This document shows, one piece after another, positions 42,343 through 50,487 of a stretch of DNA of 64,000 bases. Position 1 is the stretch's first letter; each line of letters opens with the position of its first letter. The notes under the pieces are model-generated. The model had not been told where the DNA came from and did not search any database. It saw nothing but the letters and a program-made list of their open reading frames with translations. The position numbers and the translations under genes were made by a program. The stretch comes from Natronomonas marina (lineage in GTDB: Archaea; Halobacteriota; Halobacteria; Halobacteriales; Haloarculaceae), in the NCBI RefSeq assembly GCF_024298905.1, contig NZ_CP101154.1, positions 1,240,001 through 1,304,000 on the forward strand, given 5' to 3'.

Positions 42343-43215
42343 ATGACGGACACGCTCCTGGACCGGACGCTGCCCAGCGAGACGACGCGGGCGGGCTACG
42401 TCCTCCGGATGTCCCGGCCGCGCTTCTGGCTCTACCTCGCCGGGCCGGTGGTCGTCGGCGTCGCCTACGGCGCCGACGGGCCCGCCGAACTGTTCGCCCC
42501 CGTCGCCGTCGCGCTGTTCGCGTACTTCCTCCTGCCGGCGAACGTCTTCCTCTACGGCGTCAACGACGTCTTCGACGCCGACATCGACGAGGGCAACCCG
42601 AAGAAGGACGACCGCGAGGTCCGCTACCGGGGCGACCGCCTCGTGCCGGCGCTGGTCGTCCTCACCGGCGCGGCCGGTCTCGCCTTCCTCCCGCTGTTGC
42701 CGACGGCCGGCGCCGCCGCGATGGTCGCCTTCCTCCTCCTGGCCGCCGAGTACTCCGCGCCGCCGCTGCGGTTCAAGACGACGCCGTTTCTCGACTCGGT
42801 CTCGAACGGGCTGTACGTCCTGCCGGGCGTCGTCGCCTACGCCGCCCTCGCCGGTCGGGCGCCGCCACTCCTGGCCGTTGCCGGCGGCTGGCTGTGGGCG
42901 ATGGGGATGCACACCTTCTCGGCCATTCCCGACATCGAACCCGACCGCCGGGCGGGGATTCGGACGACGGCGACCGTCCTCGGCGAGCGGCGAACCTACG
43001 CCTACTGCGGGTGCTGCTGGCTGGCGGCCGCGGCCGTCTTCGGGGTCGTCCATCCCTTCTTCGCCGCCGTCCTCGGGGTGTACCCGCTGTTCGTCGCCGG
43101 CATCGTCGCCGCCGACGTCGACGTCGACCGGGCCTACTGGTGGTTCCCGGCGGTCAACACCGTCGCCGGCATGGCCCTGACGCTGGCCGCGCTGTGGGTG
43201 ATGCTGTATGGCTAG
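42343..43215 (+). CDS. lyeJ: Lycopene elongase/1,2-hydratase LyeJ (UbiA family)
   Basis: LyeJ adds C5 units to both ends of lycopene on the way to C50 bacterioruberin. The 290-residue UbiA prenyltransferase has about eight TM helices and both Asp-rich motifs: NDVFDADIDEGNPKKDDREV (about residues 77 to 96) and the second, IPDIEPDRRAGIRTTATVLG (about 200 to 219). The KKDDR run after the first motif is typical of the haloarchaeal enzyme. It lies 34 nt after crtI/crtD and its 3' end overlaps cruF by 8 nt. Confidence 0.92.
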   Translation: MTDTLLDRTLPSETTRAGYVLRMSRPRFWLYLAGPVVVGVAYGADGPAELFAPVAVALFAYFLLPANVFLYGVNDVFDADIDEGNPKKDDREVRYRGDRLVPALVVLTGAAGLAFLPLLPTAGAAAMVAFLLLAAEYSAPPLRFKTTPFLDSVSNGLYVLPGVVAYAALAGRAPPLLAVAGGWLWAMGMHTFSAIPDIEPDRRAGIRTTATVLGERRTYAYCGCCWLAAAAVFGVVHPFFAAVLGVYPLFVAGIVAADVDVDRAYWWFPAVNTVAGMALTLAALWVMLYG

Positions 43216-44032
43216 CGTCGAGTTGCCGGCGCGGGGCCGCTTGGAGGCCCGCCTCGACGAACTCGTCGTCGAGAACCGCTTCACCATCGCCGTCGTCTTC
43301 CCGGCGCTGGGTGCGGTGACGCTGCTTGCCTCCGCCGAGGGGCTGTTACCCGGGCCGCTCTCCTTCAACCCCTACTTCCTCCTGTTCGGCGTCGCGGTGA
43401 TGCGGCTGCCGCTCGTGGCCGGACTCGCGCCCGTCTTCACGCGGCGGGCCGCCGCCGGTTTCGCCGCCCTCTGTGGCTACACCTACGCCGTCGAACTCGT
43501 CGGCGTCCGGACCGGCTACCCCTACGGCGCCTTCGAGTACGGCATCGACCTCGGGCCGATGGTCGCAGGGATTCCGGCCGCGCTGCCGCTGTTCTTCGTC
43601 CCGCTCGTGGTCAACGCCTACCTCCTGTCGCTGCTCCTGTTCGGCGACGCCGCCCGCCGGGCGACCGTCCGCGTGCCGGTCGTCGCCGCCGCCGTCGTCG
43701 GGATGGATCTCGTGCTCGACCCCGGCGCCGTCGCCGTCGGCTTCTGGGCCTACGAGGCCGGCGGCCTCTACTACGGCGTGCCGTGGCTCAACTTCGCCGG
43801 GTGGGTGCTGTCGGCGACCGTCTCCGTCCTGCTCGTCGACGCCGCCCTGGACCGGGAGCGCGTCCTCGGGCGCCTGGAGTCCTGCCGGTTCATGCTCGAC
43901 GACCTGGTGAGCTTCGTCATCCTGTGGGGGACGATCAACCTCTACTTCGGCAACTGGGTGCCGGCGGCGCTTTCGGCGGCCTACGGTTACGGTCTCTACC
44001 GGACCGACCGCTTCGACTTCCCCGAGCGGTGA
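43208..44032 (+). CDS. cruF: Bisanhydrobacterioruberin hydratase CruF
   Basis: CruF hydrates the terminal double bonds of bisanhydrobacterioruberin, completing bacterioruberin. The 274-residue membrane protein of the DUF422/CruF family shows GYTYAVELVGVRTGYPYGAFEYG (about residues 90 to 112), VVNAYLLSLLLFGD, and VVGMDLVLDPGAVAVGFWAYEAGGLYYGVPWLNFAGW (about 160 to 196). It overlaps lyeJ by 8 nt and is the last gene of the crtI/D-lyeJ-cruF operon, the usual haloarchaeal order. Confidence 0.92.
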   Translation: MASVELPARGRLEARLDELVVENRFTIAVVFPALGAVTLLASAEGLLPGPLSFNPYFLLFGVAVMRLPLVAGLAPVFTRRAAAGFAALCGYTYAVELVGVRTGYPYGAFEYGIDLGPMVAGIPAALPLFFVPLVVNAYLLSLLLFGDAARRATVRVPVVAAAVVGMDLVLDPGAVAVGFWAYEAGGLYYGVPWLNFAGWVLSATVSVLLVDAALDRERVLGRLESCRFMLDDLVSFVILWGTINLYFGNWVPAALSAAYGYGLYRTDRFDFPER

Positions 44033-44039
44033 TGGGAGT

Positions 44040-44498
44040 TCAATCACCACTCAGGTCAGCAATCGCCATCCCGAGACCGATATTTAACGAAACCAGAGCG
44101 ATGGAGAAGACGAATAAATAAAGCATTATCGTGAACTCCACGGAGAGTTGAGCGACGTTTTCTGACGGCATATCGATCGCCCCGACAGCAAACACTTCTA
44201 CTGGCGTGTACACTTCTTGCATCACGATCAGAGCTGTACCGATTATTCCTCCGAACGCTATCACCCACCAACTGCCACCGCTGTCTCCCTTCATTCCGAG
44301 AATACGGACGTGGTCTATTAGAAGGAACACACCGAACGAATATAGTAGGAATACCGAGATAGCATACAATCTGTTCGGTATAAGGAGGAAATACGACACG
44401 GATCCGATCACCGACCCTGTGATAGTTCCTAAGATTGCACTCCCCGTTCGATACATATCTATATACTGTCGTATAGGTCGCCGGGTTCTTCGAGACAA
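44040..44498 (-). CDS. Low-GC orphan membrane protein, 152 aa
   Basis: A 152-residue protein with four predicted TM helices (about residues 20 to 40, 43 to 62, 74 to 94 and 120 to 147) and a basic N-terminus. I see no known family. Base composition is clearly lower in GC than the genes on both sides, and the codons include many A/T third positions, so it was probably acquired. It lies in the convergent gap between cruF and the carotenoid oxygenase. The coding strand faces cruF. Confidence 0.6.
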   Translation of the reverse strand: MSRRTRRPIRQYIDMYRTGSAILGTITGSVIGSVSYFLLIPNRLYAISVFLLYSFGVFLLIDHVRILGMKGDSGGSWWVIAFGGIIGTALIVMQEVYTPVEVFAVGAIDMPSENVAQLSVEFTIMLYLFVFSIALVSLNIGLGMAIADLSGD

Positions 44499-44750
44499 CC
44501 CGCAGTGGCGGTTATGAGGCCGATCCGACCTGCTTCGAGCACCACGCGACGATTCATTCGAATTTCCTTTCGATAGTTACGTAAAGTGCTTTCTGCAGAG
44601 TCAAAGAGGATTGTGAGTCACCCTTCCTGCTCGATTGTCAGGGGTACTGAGCGGATTTTCCAGCGGTTTTCAGCATCGATAGAACCGGATTGCTGCGTCA
44701 AGCGGCTTCGTCAGCTGGCGGCCGAGGGCGCTGACCCCGTCCGCGGCACA

Positions 44751-46178
44751 CTACCCCTCGAGTTCGGGGAAGAACCGCCCGTGGAAGCCGAATGGGAGGG
44801 CGTGCGGCAGCGGCGCTCGCGCTCGCTCGGTGAGCGTTTCCGCGTCGAAGACGAGCAGCATCGACCGCTCGCGGCGGGTGTCGAGCGCCGGCGCCAGGAC
44901 GACGCCCTCGTCCTCGCGGTCGGTGTCGGGGTGGGGAACCATCCGGGGTTCCTCGACGTAGACGCCTCGCTCCCACCACTCGACGGCCGTCCCTCGCTCG
45001 AGGTCGACCTTCACGAGGCCGTTGGCGCCCTCGCGGTCGGTCGCCTGCGCGTAGGCGTAGCGGTACTCCCGGCCACGGACCGACTGCGGGACCGTCGGCA
45101 GTTCCAGGCCGCCGTCGTAGCGCCGCGAGCGCTCGACGCGGTCGGTTTCGAGACCGAGTCGGTAGCGGTCCAGCCGACCGGGAGGTGCCGCCGCGAAGGC
45201 GTCCCCCGAGAGGGTGTCGAACGACAGCGCGTCGACGATGCCGGCGTCCTCGAAGGCCACCAGGTCGACCACCAGGTCGTCGCCGTCCTCGAAGGCGTTG
45301 ACGTGGTGGAAGACGAAGGCGGGCGGCCCCCGGCGCTCGGCGACGAGGTCGCCGGTGTCGCGGTCGACGACGAGAAAGCGGGTCTCCCGGTCGGCGTCGT
45401 ACTCGAAGGCGTCGAAGATGCCGTCACCCCACGGCGAAAGCGCTCGCAGGATGGAGATGCGGAGCGGCGGTTCGACGAGGACGGCGTAGTTCTCGGTCAG
45501 GACGCAGTCGTGGACGTAGCCCGGGCCCTCGGCGTCGACGGCGGCGAACCGCTCGCGCCCGGCGCTGCCGAAGGGGACGCGGTAGAGGTGGTACTGCGGC
45601 GTCCGGCCGAACGTCGTCGAGTAGCCCACCGTCTCGCGGCGCACCGGGTCGACGGTGACGTGGGCCGTCGCCATGTGCTCGGGGACGTCGTCCGTCCAGC
45701 GGAACTCTCCGCGGGTCTCGAGCGTCACGGGATCGAAGGCGACCCGGCGCGGCGCCTCCGTCAGCGCGACGTAGTGGTCGCCGAACCGGGCGACGTGGAC
45801 GTTGGCGTTGTCGGTCGACTCCGGCGGGCCGAGCGCGGCCAGCCACCGCCGGGCCTGTTCGAGGACGCCGCCGGTGGTGGCGAACTCGCCGGCCGTGCCG
45901 CCGTCCTCGGCGTCGGCGTAGGCGTCCGTCCGCAGGAACCGGTTCGTGTAGCGCACCTCGCCATCGTCGAACCCGTACCGGCGCAACATGGCGAGACCGT
46001 CGAACCAGTGGGTCGCCCGCTCGTCGCCGAACTCGAAGCTCCCGGGCCCGTTGCGTATCAGCGCCCCCGAGAGCCACCCGGGAATCGACCCATCGACGGG
46101 CAGTCGGTTGGCGTCGTACTCCTCGCTCTCGGAGAGCGACTGGAATCCGAGTTCGTAGGCGCGGTCGGTCCCCGCCAC
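44751..46178 (-). CDS. Carotenoid cleavage oxygenase (RPE65/CCD family)
   Basis: A 475-residue non-heme iron oxygenase. The four iron-binding histidines appear in order in MATAHVTVDP (about residue 171), YVHDCVLTENYAVL (about 221), FVFHHVNAFEDGDD (about 286) and the C-terminal FGFHGRFFPE (about 466). Family members cut carotenoids; in a haloarchaeon the likely product is retinal from beta-carotene, as an alternative to Brp/Blh, but apocarotenoids from other substrates are possible. A GTG at 46178 immediately follows the crtB stop, so the gene is coupled to phytoene synthase. Confidence 0.87.
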   Translation of the reverse strand: MAGTDRAYELGFQSLSESEEYDANRLPVDGSIPGWLSGALIRNGPGSFEFGDERATHWFDGLAMLRRYGFDDGEVRYTNRFLRTDAYADAEDGGTAGEFATTGGVLEQARRWLAALGPPESTDNANVHVARFGDHYVALTEAPRRVAFDPVTLETRGEFRWTDDVPEHMATAHVTVDPVRRETVGYSTTFGRTPQYHLYRVPFGSAGRERFAAVDAEGPGYVHDCVLTENYAVLVEPPLRISILRALSPWGDGIFDAFEYDADRETRFLVVDRDTGDLVAERRGPPAFVFHHVNAFEDGDDLVVDLVAFEDAGIVDALSFDTLSGDAFAAAPPGRLDRYRLGLETDRVERSRRYDGGLELPTVPQSVRGREYRYAYAQATDREGANGLVKVDLERGTAVEWWERGVYVEEPRMVPHPDTDREDEGVVLAPALDTRRERSMLLVFDAETLTERARAPLPHALPFGFHGRFFPELEG

Positions 46179-46179
46179 G

Positions 46180-47133
46180 TCAGCGCATGGGAACCGGCCC
46201 GCCGGGACCGGCCGCTGGCGACCGGTCGTCGGTCATCGAGAGGCCGCTGACCTTCTCGAAGACGGCCTCGGGGTCGTCGGACCACAGCCAGTGCCACCGC
46301 GTCCGCGCGACGAGTGCGAGTTTCCGGAGCGTCCCCAGCGAGGGCGTCGCCGTGACGGTGTCGTGGTCCCGCGCCCGGACGAGGCGGTGGTGGTCGACGT
46401 ACAGCACCGCGGCGGTCAACACGGGCAACTGGCAGTCCTTCGGGAGGTACTTGATACCGGCGACGCCCTCCCGATAGAGACTCTCGGCGCGCCGGAGTTC
46501 GTGCTCGATGGCGTCGCCGAGTTCCTCGGTGAACCGCCGGGTCTCGATCGCTTCGGGTTCGGCGCCGTACGCCGAGAGCGTCTCCTGCGGCAGGTATATC
46601 CGGTCGCGGTCGACGATGTCCTCGCCGACGTCCCGGACGAAGTTCGTCAACTGGAAGGCCTCGCCCAGTTTGCGGGCGTGCGGGAGGGCGGTCTCGAGGT
46701 CGTCCGTCTCCATGATGGTGGTCATCATGACCCCGACGGCGGCGGCCGACCCACGCATGTACTCTTCGAGTTCCTCGTAGGTCTCGTAGCGGGATGTCTC
46801 GATGTCGGTCAGCATCGCGTCGATGAACACCTCGACCTCCTCGTCGGGGATACCGTACTCCTCGCGCACCTCGGAGAAGGCTGCCAGAACGGGGTCGTCG
46901 GTCGGTTCCCGGCCGAGGGCGGCGTCCCGAATCTCGAGTAGCCGCTCGCGCTGCTCGTCGGGCGACATCCCGCCCGGATCGTCGACCACCTCGTCGGCGA
47001 CCCGGAAGAACGCATAGAGGACGTACGTCGGATGCCGAACCCGTTCGGGCAACAGCCGCGTCGCAAAGTAGAAGGTCTTCCCGGTCTGCCGATGGATAGA
47101 CCTGCTTTCGGCGAGTTGGGTGTCGTCGACCAT
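46180..47133 (-). CDS. crtB: Phytoene synthase CrtB
   Basis: CrtB condenses two geranylgeranyl diphosphates to phytoene. The 317-residue protein has the two Asp-rich motifs: VADEVVDDPGG (about residues 42 to 52) and NFVRDVGEDIVDRDRIYLP (about 168 to 186). The blocks KTFYFATRLLP (about 18) and YLPKDCQLPVLTAAVLY (about 239) are also characteristic. The ATG at 47133 gives MVDDTQLAES; the longer frame upstream reads through non-coding sequence. It is the first gene of a two-gene operon with the carotenoid oxygenase. Confidence 0.95.
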   Translation of the reverse strand: MVDDTQLAESRSIHRQTGKTFYFATRLLPERVRHPTYVLYAFFRVADEVVDDPGGMSPDEQRERLLEIRDAALGREPTDDPVLAAFSEVREEYGIPDEEVEVFIDAMLTDIETSRYETYEELEEYMRGSAAAVGVMMTTIMETDDLETALPHARKLGEAFQLTNFVRDVGEDIVDRDRIYLPQETLSAYGAEPEAIETRRFTEELGDAIEHELRRAESLYREGVAGIKYLPKDCQLPVLTAAVLYVDHHRLVRARDHDTVTATPSLGTLRKLALVARTRWHWLWSDDPEAVFEKVSGLSMTDDRSPAAGPGGPVPMR

Positions 47134-47334
47134 TCGGTTGCGTGTACGTAGGTGCCGATTCGTCTTATTTGTTTGTGAGTGGGAAAAGGAGGGACCGTCC
47201 GCAGGCGACGGTTTCGGCGGCCAGCGGGGGTCTCGTTCTCCACGGCGGCCATCGGCCGACGGTCTTCGAAGCGACCGAATCCGCGAGCGAGCCGTCATTC
47301 TCGAGGCGTTCGCCGCGGTCGGTGCGGCCGGGTC

Positions 47335-47718
47335 TCAGGCGATCTGGTCCTCGTACTCGGCGGGCGACAGAAGCGCATCGAGGTCGCCCTCCTCGGCGAG
47401 TTCGACCTCCAGCATCCAGCCGTCGCCGAAGGGCGCCTCGTTGACCAGTTCGGGTTCGTCGAACAGCGCCTCGTTGACGGCCGTCACCTCGCCTGACACC
47501 GGCGCGTACAGGTCCGAGACGGCCTTGATGGACTCGATGACGCCGAACTCGGCGTCCCGCTCGATTTCGTCGCCGACCGACGGGAGTTCGACGAAGACCA
47601 CGTCGCCGAGTTCGTCCTGTGCGAAGTCCGTAATGCCGATGCGGACGGTGTCGCCGTCGGGTCGCGCCCACTCGTGGGTCTCCAGATACCGACAGTCGTC
47701 GGGAACCTCGAAGCTCAT
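47335..47718 (-). CDS. gcvH: Glycine cleavage system H protein
   Basis: GcvH carries the lipoyl group that shuttles the aminomethyl intermediate between the P, T and L proteins. The 127-residue protein has [33 protein letters not shown], then the lipoylation site [17 protein letters not shown] with K65. Length and motif are standard. It is separated from gcvT (35023) and the window has no gcvP. The start at 47718 is the ATG that matches the family; an upstream ATG (47757) would add 13 unlikely residues. Confidence 0.95.
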   Translation of the reverse strand: MSFEVPDDCRYLETHEWARPDGDTVRIGITDFAQDELGDVVFVELPSVGDEIERDAEFGVIESIKAVSDLYAPVSGEVTAVNEALFDEPELVNEAPFGDGWMLEVELAEEGDLDALLSPAEYEDQIA

Positions 47719-47763
47719 GGCTCGTGTATCTGCTGTGGGGAACGTAGTGCTTTCCACTTCGGC

Positions 47764-48573
47764 TTAGGTGTCGCCCACCTCGGCGTGAGCGAAGACGAAC
47801 TCCCGGAGGAGTTTCGCCGCCAGCGAGGCCGCCTGTCCGTCGTCGCGGTCGTTCACCTCGACGACGTCGAAGCCGACGGCGTCGGGCGCGACCGCACGGA
47901 CGACCCGACGCATCTCCCGGGGCCGGAGGCCGAACGGTTCCGGCGTCCCGGTTCCGGGCGCGAAGGCGGGGTCGGCGGCGTCGACGTCGACGCTGAGGTA
48001 GGCGTCGCCGTCGAACGAGGGCTCCCAGTCGGGGACGGCCTCGGGAGCGACGACCGTCACGTCGGTCTCGGCGGCGCGGTCCCACTCGGTCTCGCTGCCG
48101 GTCCGGGCGCCGAGCAGCACCGCCTCGTCGGCGACCCCGAGAGCGTGGTGGGTGACGGTGGCGTGGGAGAACTCGTCGCCGGCGTACGACTCGTAGCAGT
48201 CGAGGTGGGCGTCCAGACAGACGTAGACGTCCGGGTCGGCCGCCCGGAGGCCGGCGACGGTGACGGTGTGCTCGCCGCCGACGAGAAGCGGGAGTCGACC
48301 GGCCTCGTGGTGGTCACCGAGGCGGCCGGCGAGGAACTCGAGGTAGTCGGCGGCGTCGTTCCAGGGGTCGACGTCGCCGGCGTCGGCGACGAGATCCGAG
48401 AAGTGGCGGTCGGTGCGGTGGTCGTAATCGTCGAACGGGCGGGCGAACCGCCGGACGCGTTCCGGGCCGAACCGGGCGCCGGGACGGAAGGTAGTGGAGA
48501 CGTCGAGCGGCGCGCCGACGACGGCGTAGCGGGCCGCCTCGGGGTCGGCACTCGCGCCGGGGAACTCGCCCAT
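47764..48573 (-). CDS. speB: Agmatinase SpeB (ureohydrolase)
   Basis: A 269-residue binuclear manganese ureohydrolase: LLVGGEHTVTVAGLR (first metal histidine, about residue 97), VCLDAHLDCYES (DAHxD, about 118), YLSVDVDAADPAFAPGTGTPEPFG (DxD, about 190). Archaeal members cleave agmatine to putrescine and urea. The gene lies 6 nt from eIF5A (whose stop is at 48580), and in Haloferax volcanii agmatine-derived units are used to modify eIF5A, with agmatinase acting in that pathway. This neighbourhood supports agmatine as the substrate rather than guanidinobutyrate. Confidence 0.92.
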   Translation of the reverse strand: MGEFPGASADPEAARYAVVGAPLDVSTTFRPGARFGPERVRRFARPFDDYDHRTDRHFSDLVADAGDVDPWNDAADYLEFLAGRLGDHHEAGRLPLLVGGEHTVTVAGLRAADPDVYVCLDAHLDCYESYAGDEFSHATVTHHALGVADEAVLLGARTGSETEWDRAAETDVTVVAPEAVPDWEPSFDGDAYLSVDVDAADPAFAPGTGTPEPFGLRPREMRRVVRAVAPDAVGFDVVEVNDRDDGQAASLAAKLLREFVFAHAEVGDT

Positions 48574-48579
48574 GCGACC

Positions 48580-48954
48580 TCAGACGACCTTGCGCTGGCC
48601 CTCGTACTCGAGGTACTCGATCTCGTCGTCGGGCGAGGGGTCCAGGTCCTCGGGGATGCGCATCGTGATGGTCTCGTAGGTCTCTAAGTCCATCACCTGC
48701 ATGTCACCGCCGGAGACGGAGACGACCTGGCCCTGCTTGCGGTTGACGATGGGCACCCACACCTTCGCGTCGACCGGCTGGGTGAAGTTGCGCTTCTGGC
48801 CGTCGAAGACGCCCTGACCCTCGACGCGGGCCTTCGCGCTGCCGTGTTTTCCGGGCTTGGACGTGCTGTAGGAGGAGATCTTCGACGGAACGTCGTCGAT
48901 CATCACGTAGTTGCCCTCCTGGAGGTCTCGGACCTCGGTCTGCTCTTTCGGCAT
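48580..48954 (-). CDS. Translation factor aIF5A
   Basis: aIF5A assists peptide-bond formation at difficult sequences after deoxyhypusine modification of a lysine. The 124-residue protein has the SH3-like N-domain with the exposed loop [12 protein letters not shown], where K36 in GKHG is the modified residue, and an OB-fold C-domain ([22 protein letters not shown]). It is upstream of and co-directional with the agmatinase gene, which starts 6 nt after its stop. Start: ATG at 48954. Confidence 0.95.
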   Translation of the reverse strand: MPKEQTEVRDLQEGNYVMIDDVPSKISSYSTSKPGKHGSAKARVEGQGVFDGQKRNFTQPVDAKVWVPIVNRKQGQVVSVSGGDMQVMDLETYETITMRIPEDLDPSPDDEIEYLEYEGQRKVV

Positions 48955-49006
48955 ACCCACCGGTTCCCGTCGGCGGAGTATAAACGGTTTGGAACCGTCC
49001 GGGCCG

Positions 49007-49492
49007 TCAGGCCGCGACGTAGCCGCCGTCGGCCCGTTCCGCGAGGCTGAGCACGACCGCCCACTCCAGCAGCCGCCGGACGCGCTCGCGCCAGACGCCC
49101 GCCTCGTCGGTGTGGCGGAGCCGTTCCCACTGCGGGACCCGGTCCTCGAGTCGCTCGAAGACCGCCTCGACGCCAATCGGTTCCTCGACGGCCGAAAGCA
49201 CCGACAGCACCTCCTCGGCGAGGTAGACCCGCTCGCGGAACGCCCCCCGGAGCCGCTCGGGGTCGGCCTCGAGGGGGAGCCGCCGGTACTGGCCCTCCGT
49301 CTCCTCGACGAGTTCCAGCGCCCGGAGGAAGGTCAGCCACTCCTTGGCGGCGTCCTGGGCGGCCACGTCGGTCCGCCGCATCAGCCGCGCACAGCAGGAC
49401 GTCTCCCCGTCGGGGACCAGCGGAACCGCCGCCTGCATCTCGGCGACGGACTCGACCGACGCCGCGGGCTCCGGGAGGACCTTGAACTTCAC
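49007..49492 (-). CDS. Conserved haloarchaeal protein of unknown function, coupled to mch
   Basis: A 161-residue, mainly helical protein. It begins [10 protein letters not shown] (GTG start at 49492), then has a cysteine pair in [48 protein letters not shown], followed by two helical repeats. The overall layout (a winged-helix-like middle with [22 protein letters not shown]) could be a DNA-binding or protein-interaction fold, but no family is recognised. The start overlaps the mch stop by 4 nt (GTGA), so it is translated with mch. Confidence 0.65.
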   Translation of the reverse strand: MKFKVLPEPAASVESVAEMQAAVPLVPDGETSCCARLMRRTDVAAQDAAKEWLTFLRALELVEETEGQYRRLPLEADPERLRGAFRERVYLAEEVLSVLSAVEEPIGVEAVFERLEDRVPQWERLRHTDEAGVWRERVRRLLEWAVVLSLAERADGGYVAA

Positions 49493-50427
49493 GGCGACAG
49501 GCCGAAACTCTCGGCCAGGAGCGCCTCGTCGGTCCCGCCGACCACCTCGACGCCCTCGCCCGCCACGTCGACGGTCACCTGCGCGGGCGCGAACACCTCG
49601 ACCGGAACGTCGTAGAAGTCCCAGTCGTGTTCGGCGAAGACCTCGGCGAAGGTGGTCCCGTAAGCCTCGCCGACCGTCGAGGTGATTTCGCCGAAGCGGT
49701 CGAAGGCGGCGTCGACGGTGACGTGGACCTGCCCGCCGTACGCCAGGGCGTCGTTGGTGCGGGCCATCGCCGCCTCGTCGTCTTCGGCGACGGGCGCGAC
49801 CGGCGCAGCGCCGGCGACCGACAGCACGTCGAGAGGGTCGTAGCCGAGTTCCGACAGCCGGAAGACCGCGAGTTCGGCGGCCCGACTCGCCAGCGCGACG
49901 CTGCCGGTGACGCTGGCCGTCGAGAACGTCGGCAGGAAGACGCTGGAGACGGGGACGCCGGTCATCTCGGCGACGTGTTCGGCGACCGCCTCGCCGGGCA
50001 ACGCGTCGCTCTCGACGGCCAGCACCGCGAAGTCGGCGGCGTCCCGGTAGCCGACCCGCTGGAACTCCTCCTCCTCGGCGACCAGCGCGCGGGCGGGACC
50101 GCTGCCGAGTCCCTCGAAGCCCTCGACCGACAGCTCCCAGCCCGCCTTCTGGGCGCACAGAAGCGCCAGCGCGGGGTGGTCCGTCGTGGTCTCGACGTGG
50201 GTCAGCGGCGCGCCGGCCACCTCGTCGACGCCGGTCTGGACGGTCGCCAGCCCGCCCGTCTGTATCTCGGCGAGCAGGAGGCCGGCCTCGATGCCGCCGA
50301 CCGCCTCGACGCCGAAGTCCAGCACGACGGCGCCGTTGTCGAGTTCGTGGACCTCGATGGCCAGTTCGTCAGCGAAGTCGATGGCCTCGTCGGCGAGTTC
50401 GACGGCCATCCGGTTGAGACTCTCCAT
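49489..50427 (-). CDS. mch: Methenyltetrahydromethanopterin cyclohydrolase Mch
   Basis: Mch interconverts methenyl- and formyl-tetrahydromethanopterin; in haloarchaea it works on folate-type or methanopterin-like C1 carriers. The 312-residue protein shows the family features: LLLAEIQTGGLATVQTG (about residues 48 to 64), THVETTTDHPALALLCAQKAGWEL (about 74 to 97), the GSGPARAL motif (about 106) and VPVSSVFLPTFSTASVTGSVALASR. Presence of gcvT/gcvH in the same window is consistent with active C1 metabolism. The start ATG at 50427. Confidence 0.94.
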   Translation of the reverse strand: MESLNRMAVELADEAIDFADELAIEVHELDNGAVVLDFGVEAVGGIEAGLLLAEIQTGGLATVQTGVDEVAGAPLTHVETTTDHPALALLCAQKAGWELSVEGFEGLGSGPARALVAEEEEFQRVGYRDAADFAVLAVESDALPGEAVAEHVAEMTGVPVSSVFLPTFSTASVTGSVALASRAAELAVFRLSELGYDPLDVLSVAGAAPVAPVAEDDEAAMARTNDALAYGGQVHVTVDAAFDRFGEITSTVGEAYGTTFAEVFAEHDWDFYDVPVEVFAPAQVTVDVAGEGVEVVGGTDEALLAESFGLSP

Positions 50428-50487
50428 ACCCCGTTGTCGGGTGGTTCGGGTGAAAAGGGTTCGTGACTCCGGTGGGGTTGGAGGTCC

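Noticed and set aside
44586-46250. Long plus-strand frame across the carotenoid oxygenase gene
   Set aside because: It mirrors the oxygenase on the minus strand, which has all four iron ligands and a coupled start; the plus-strand frame is a composition shadow.
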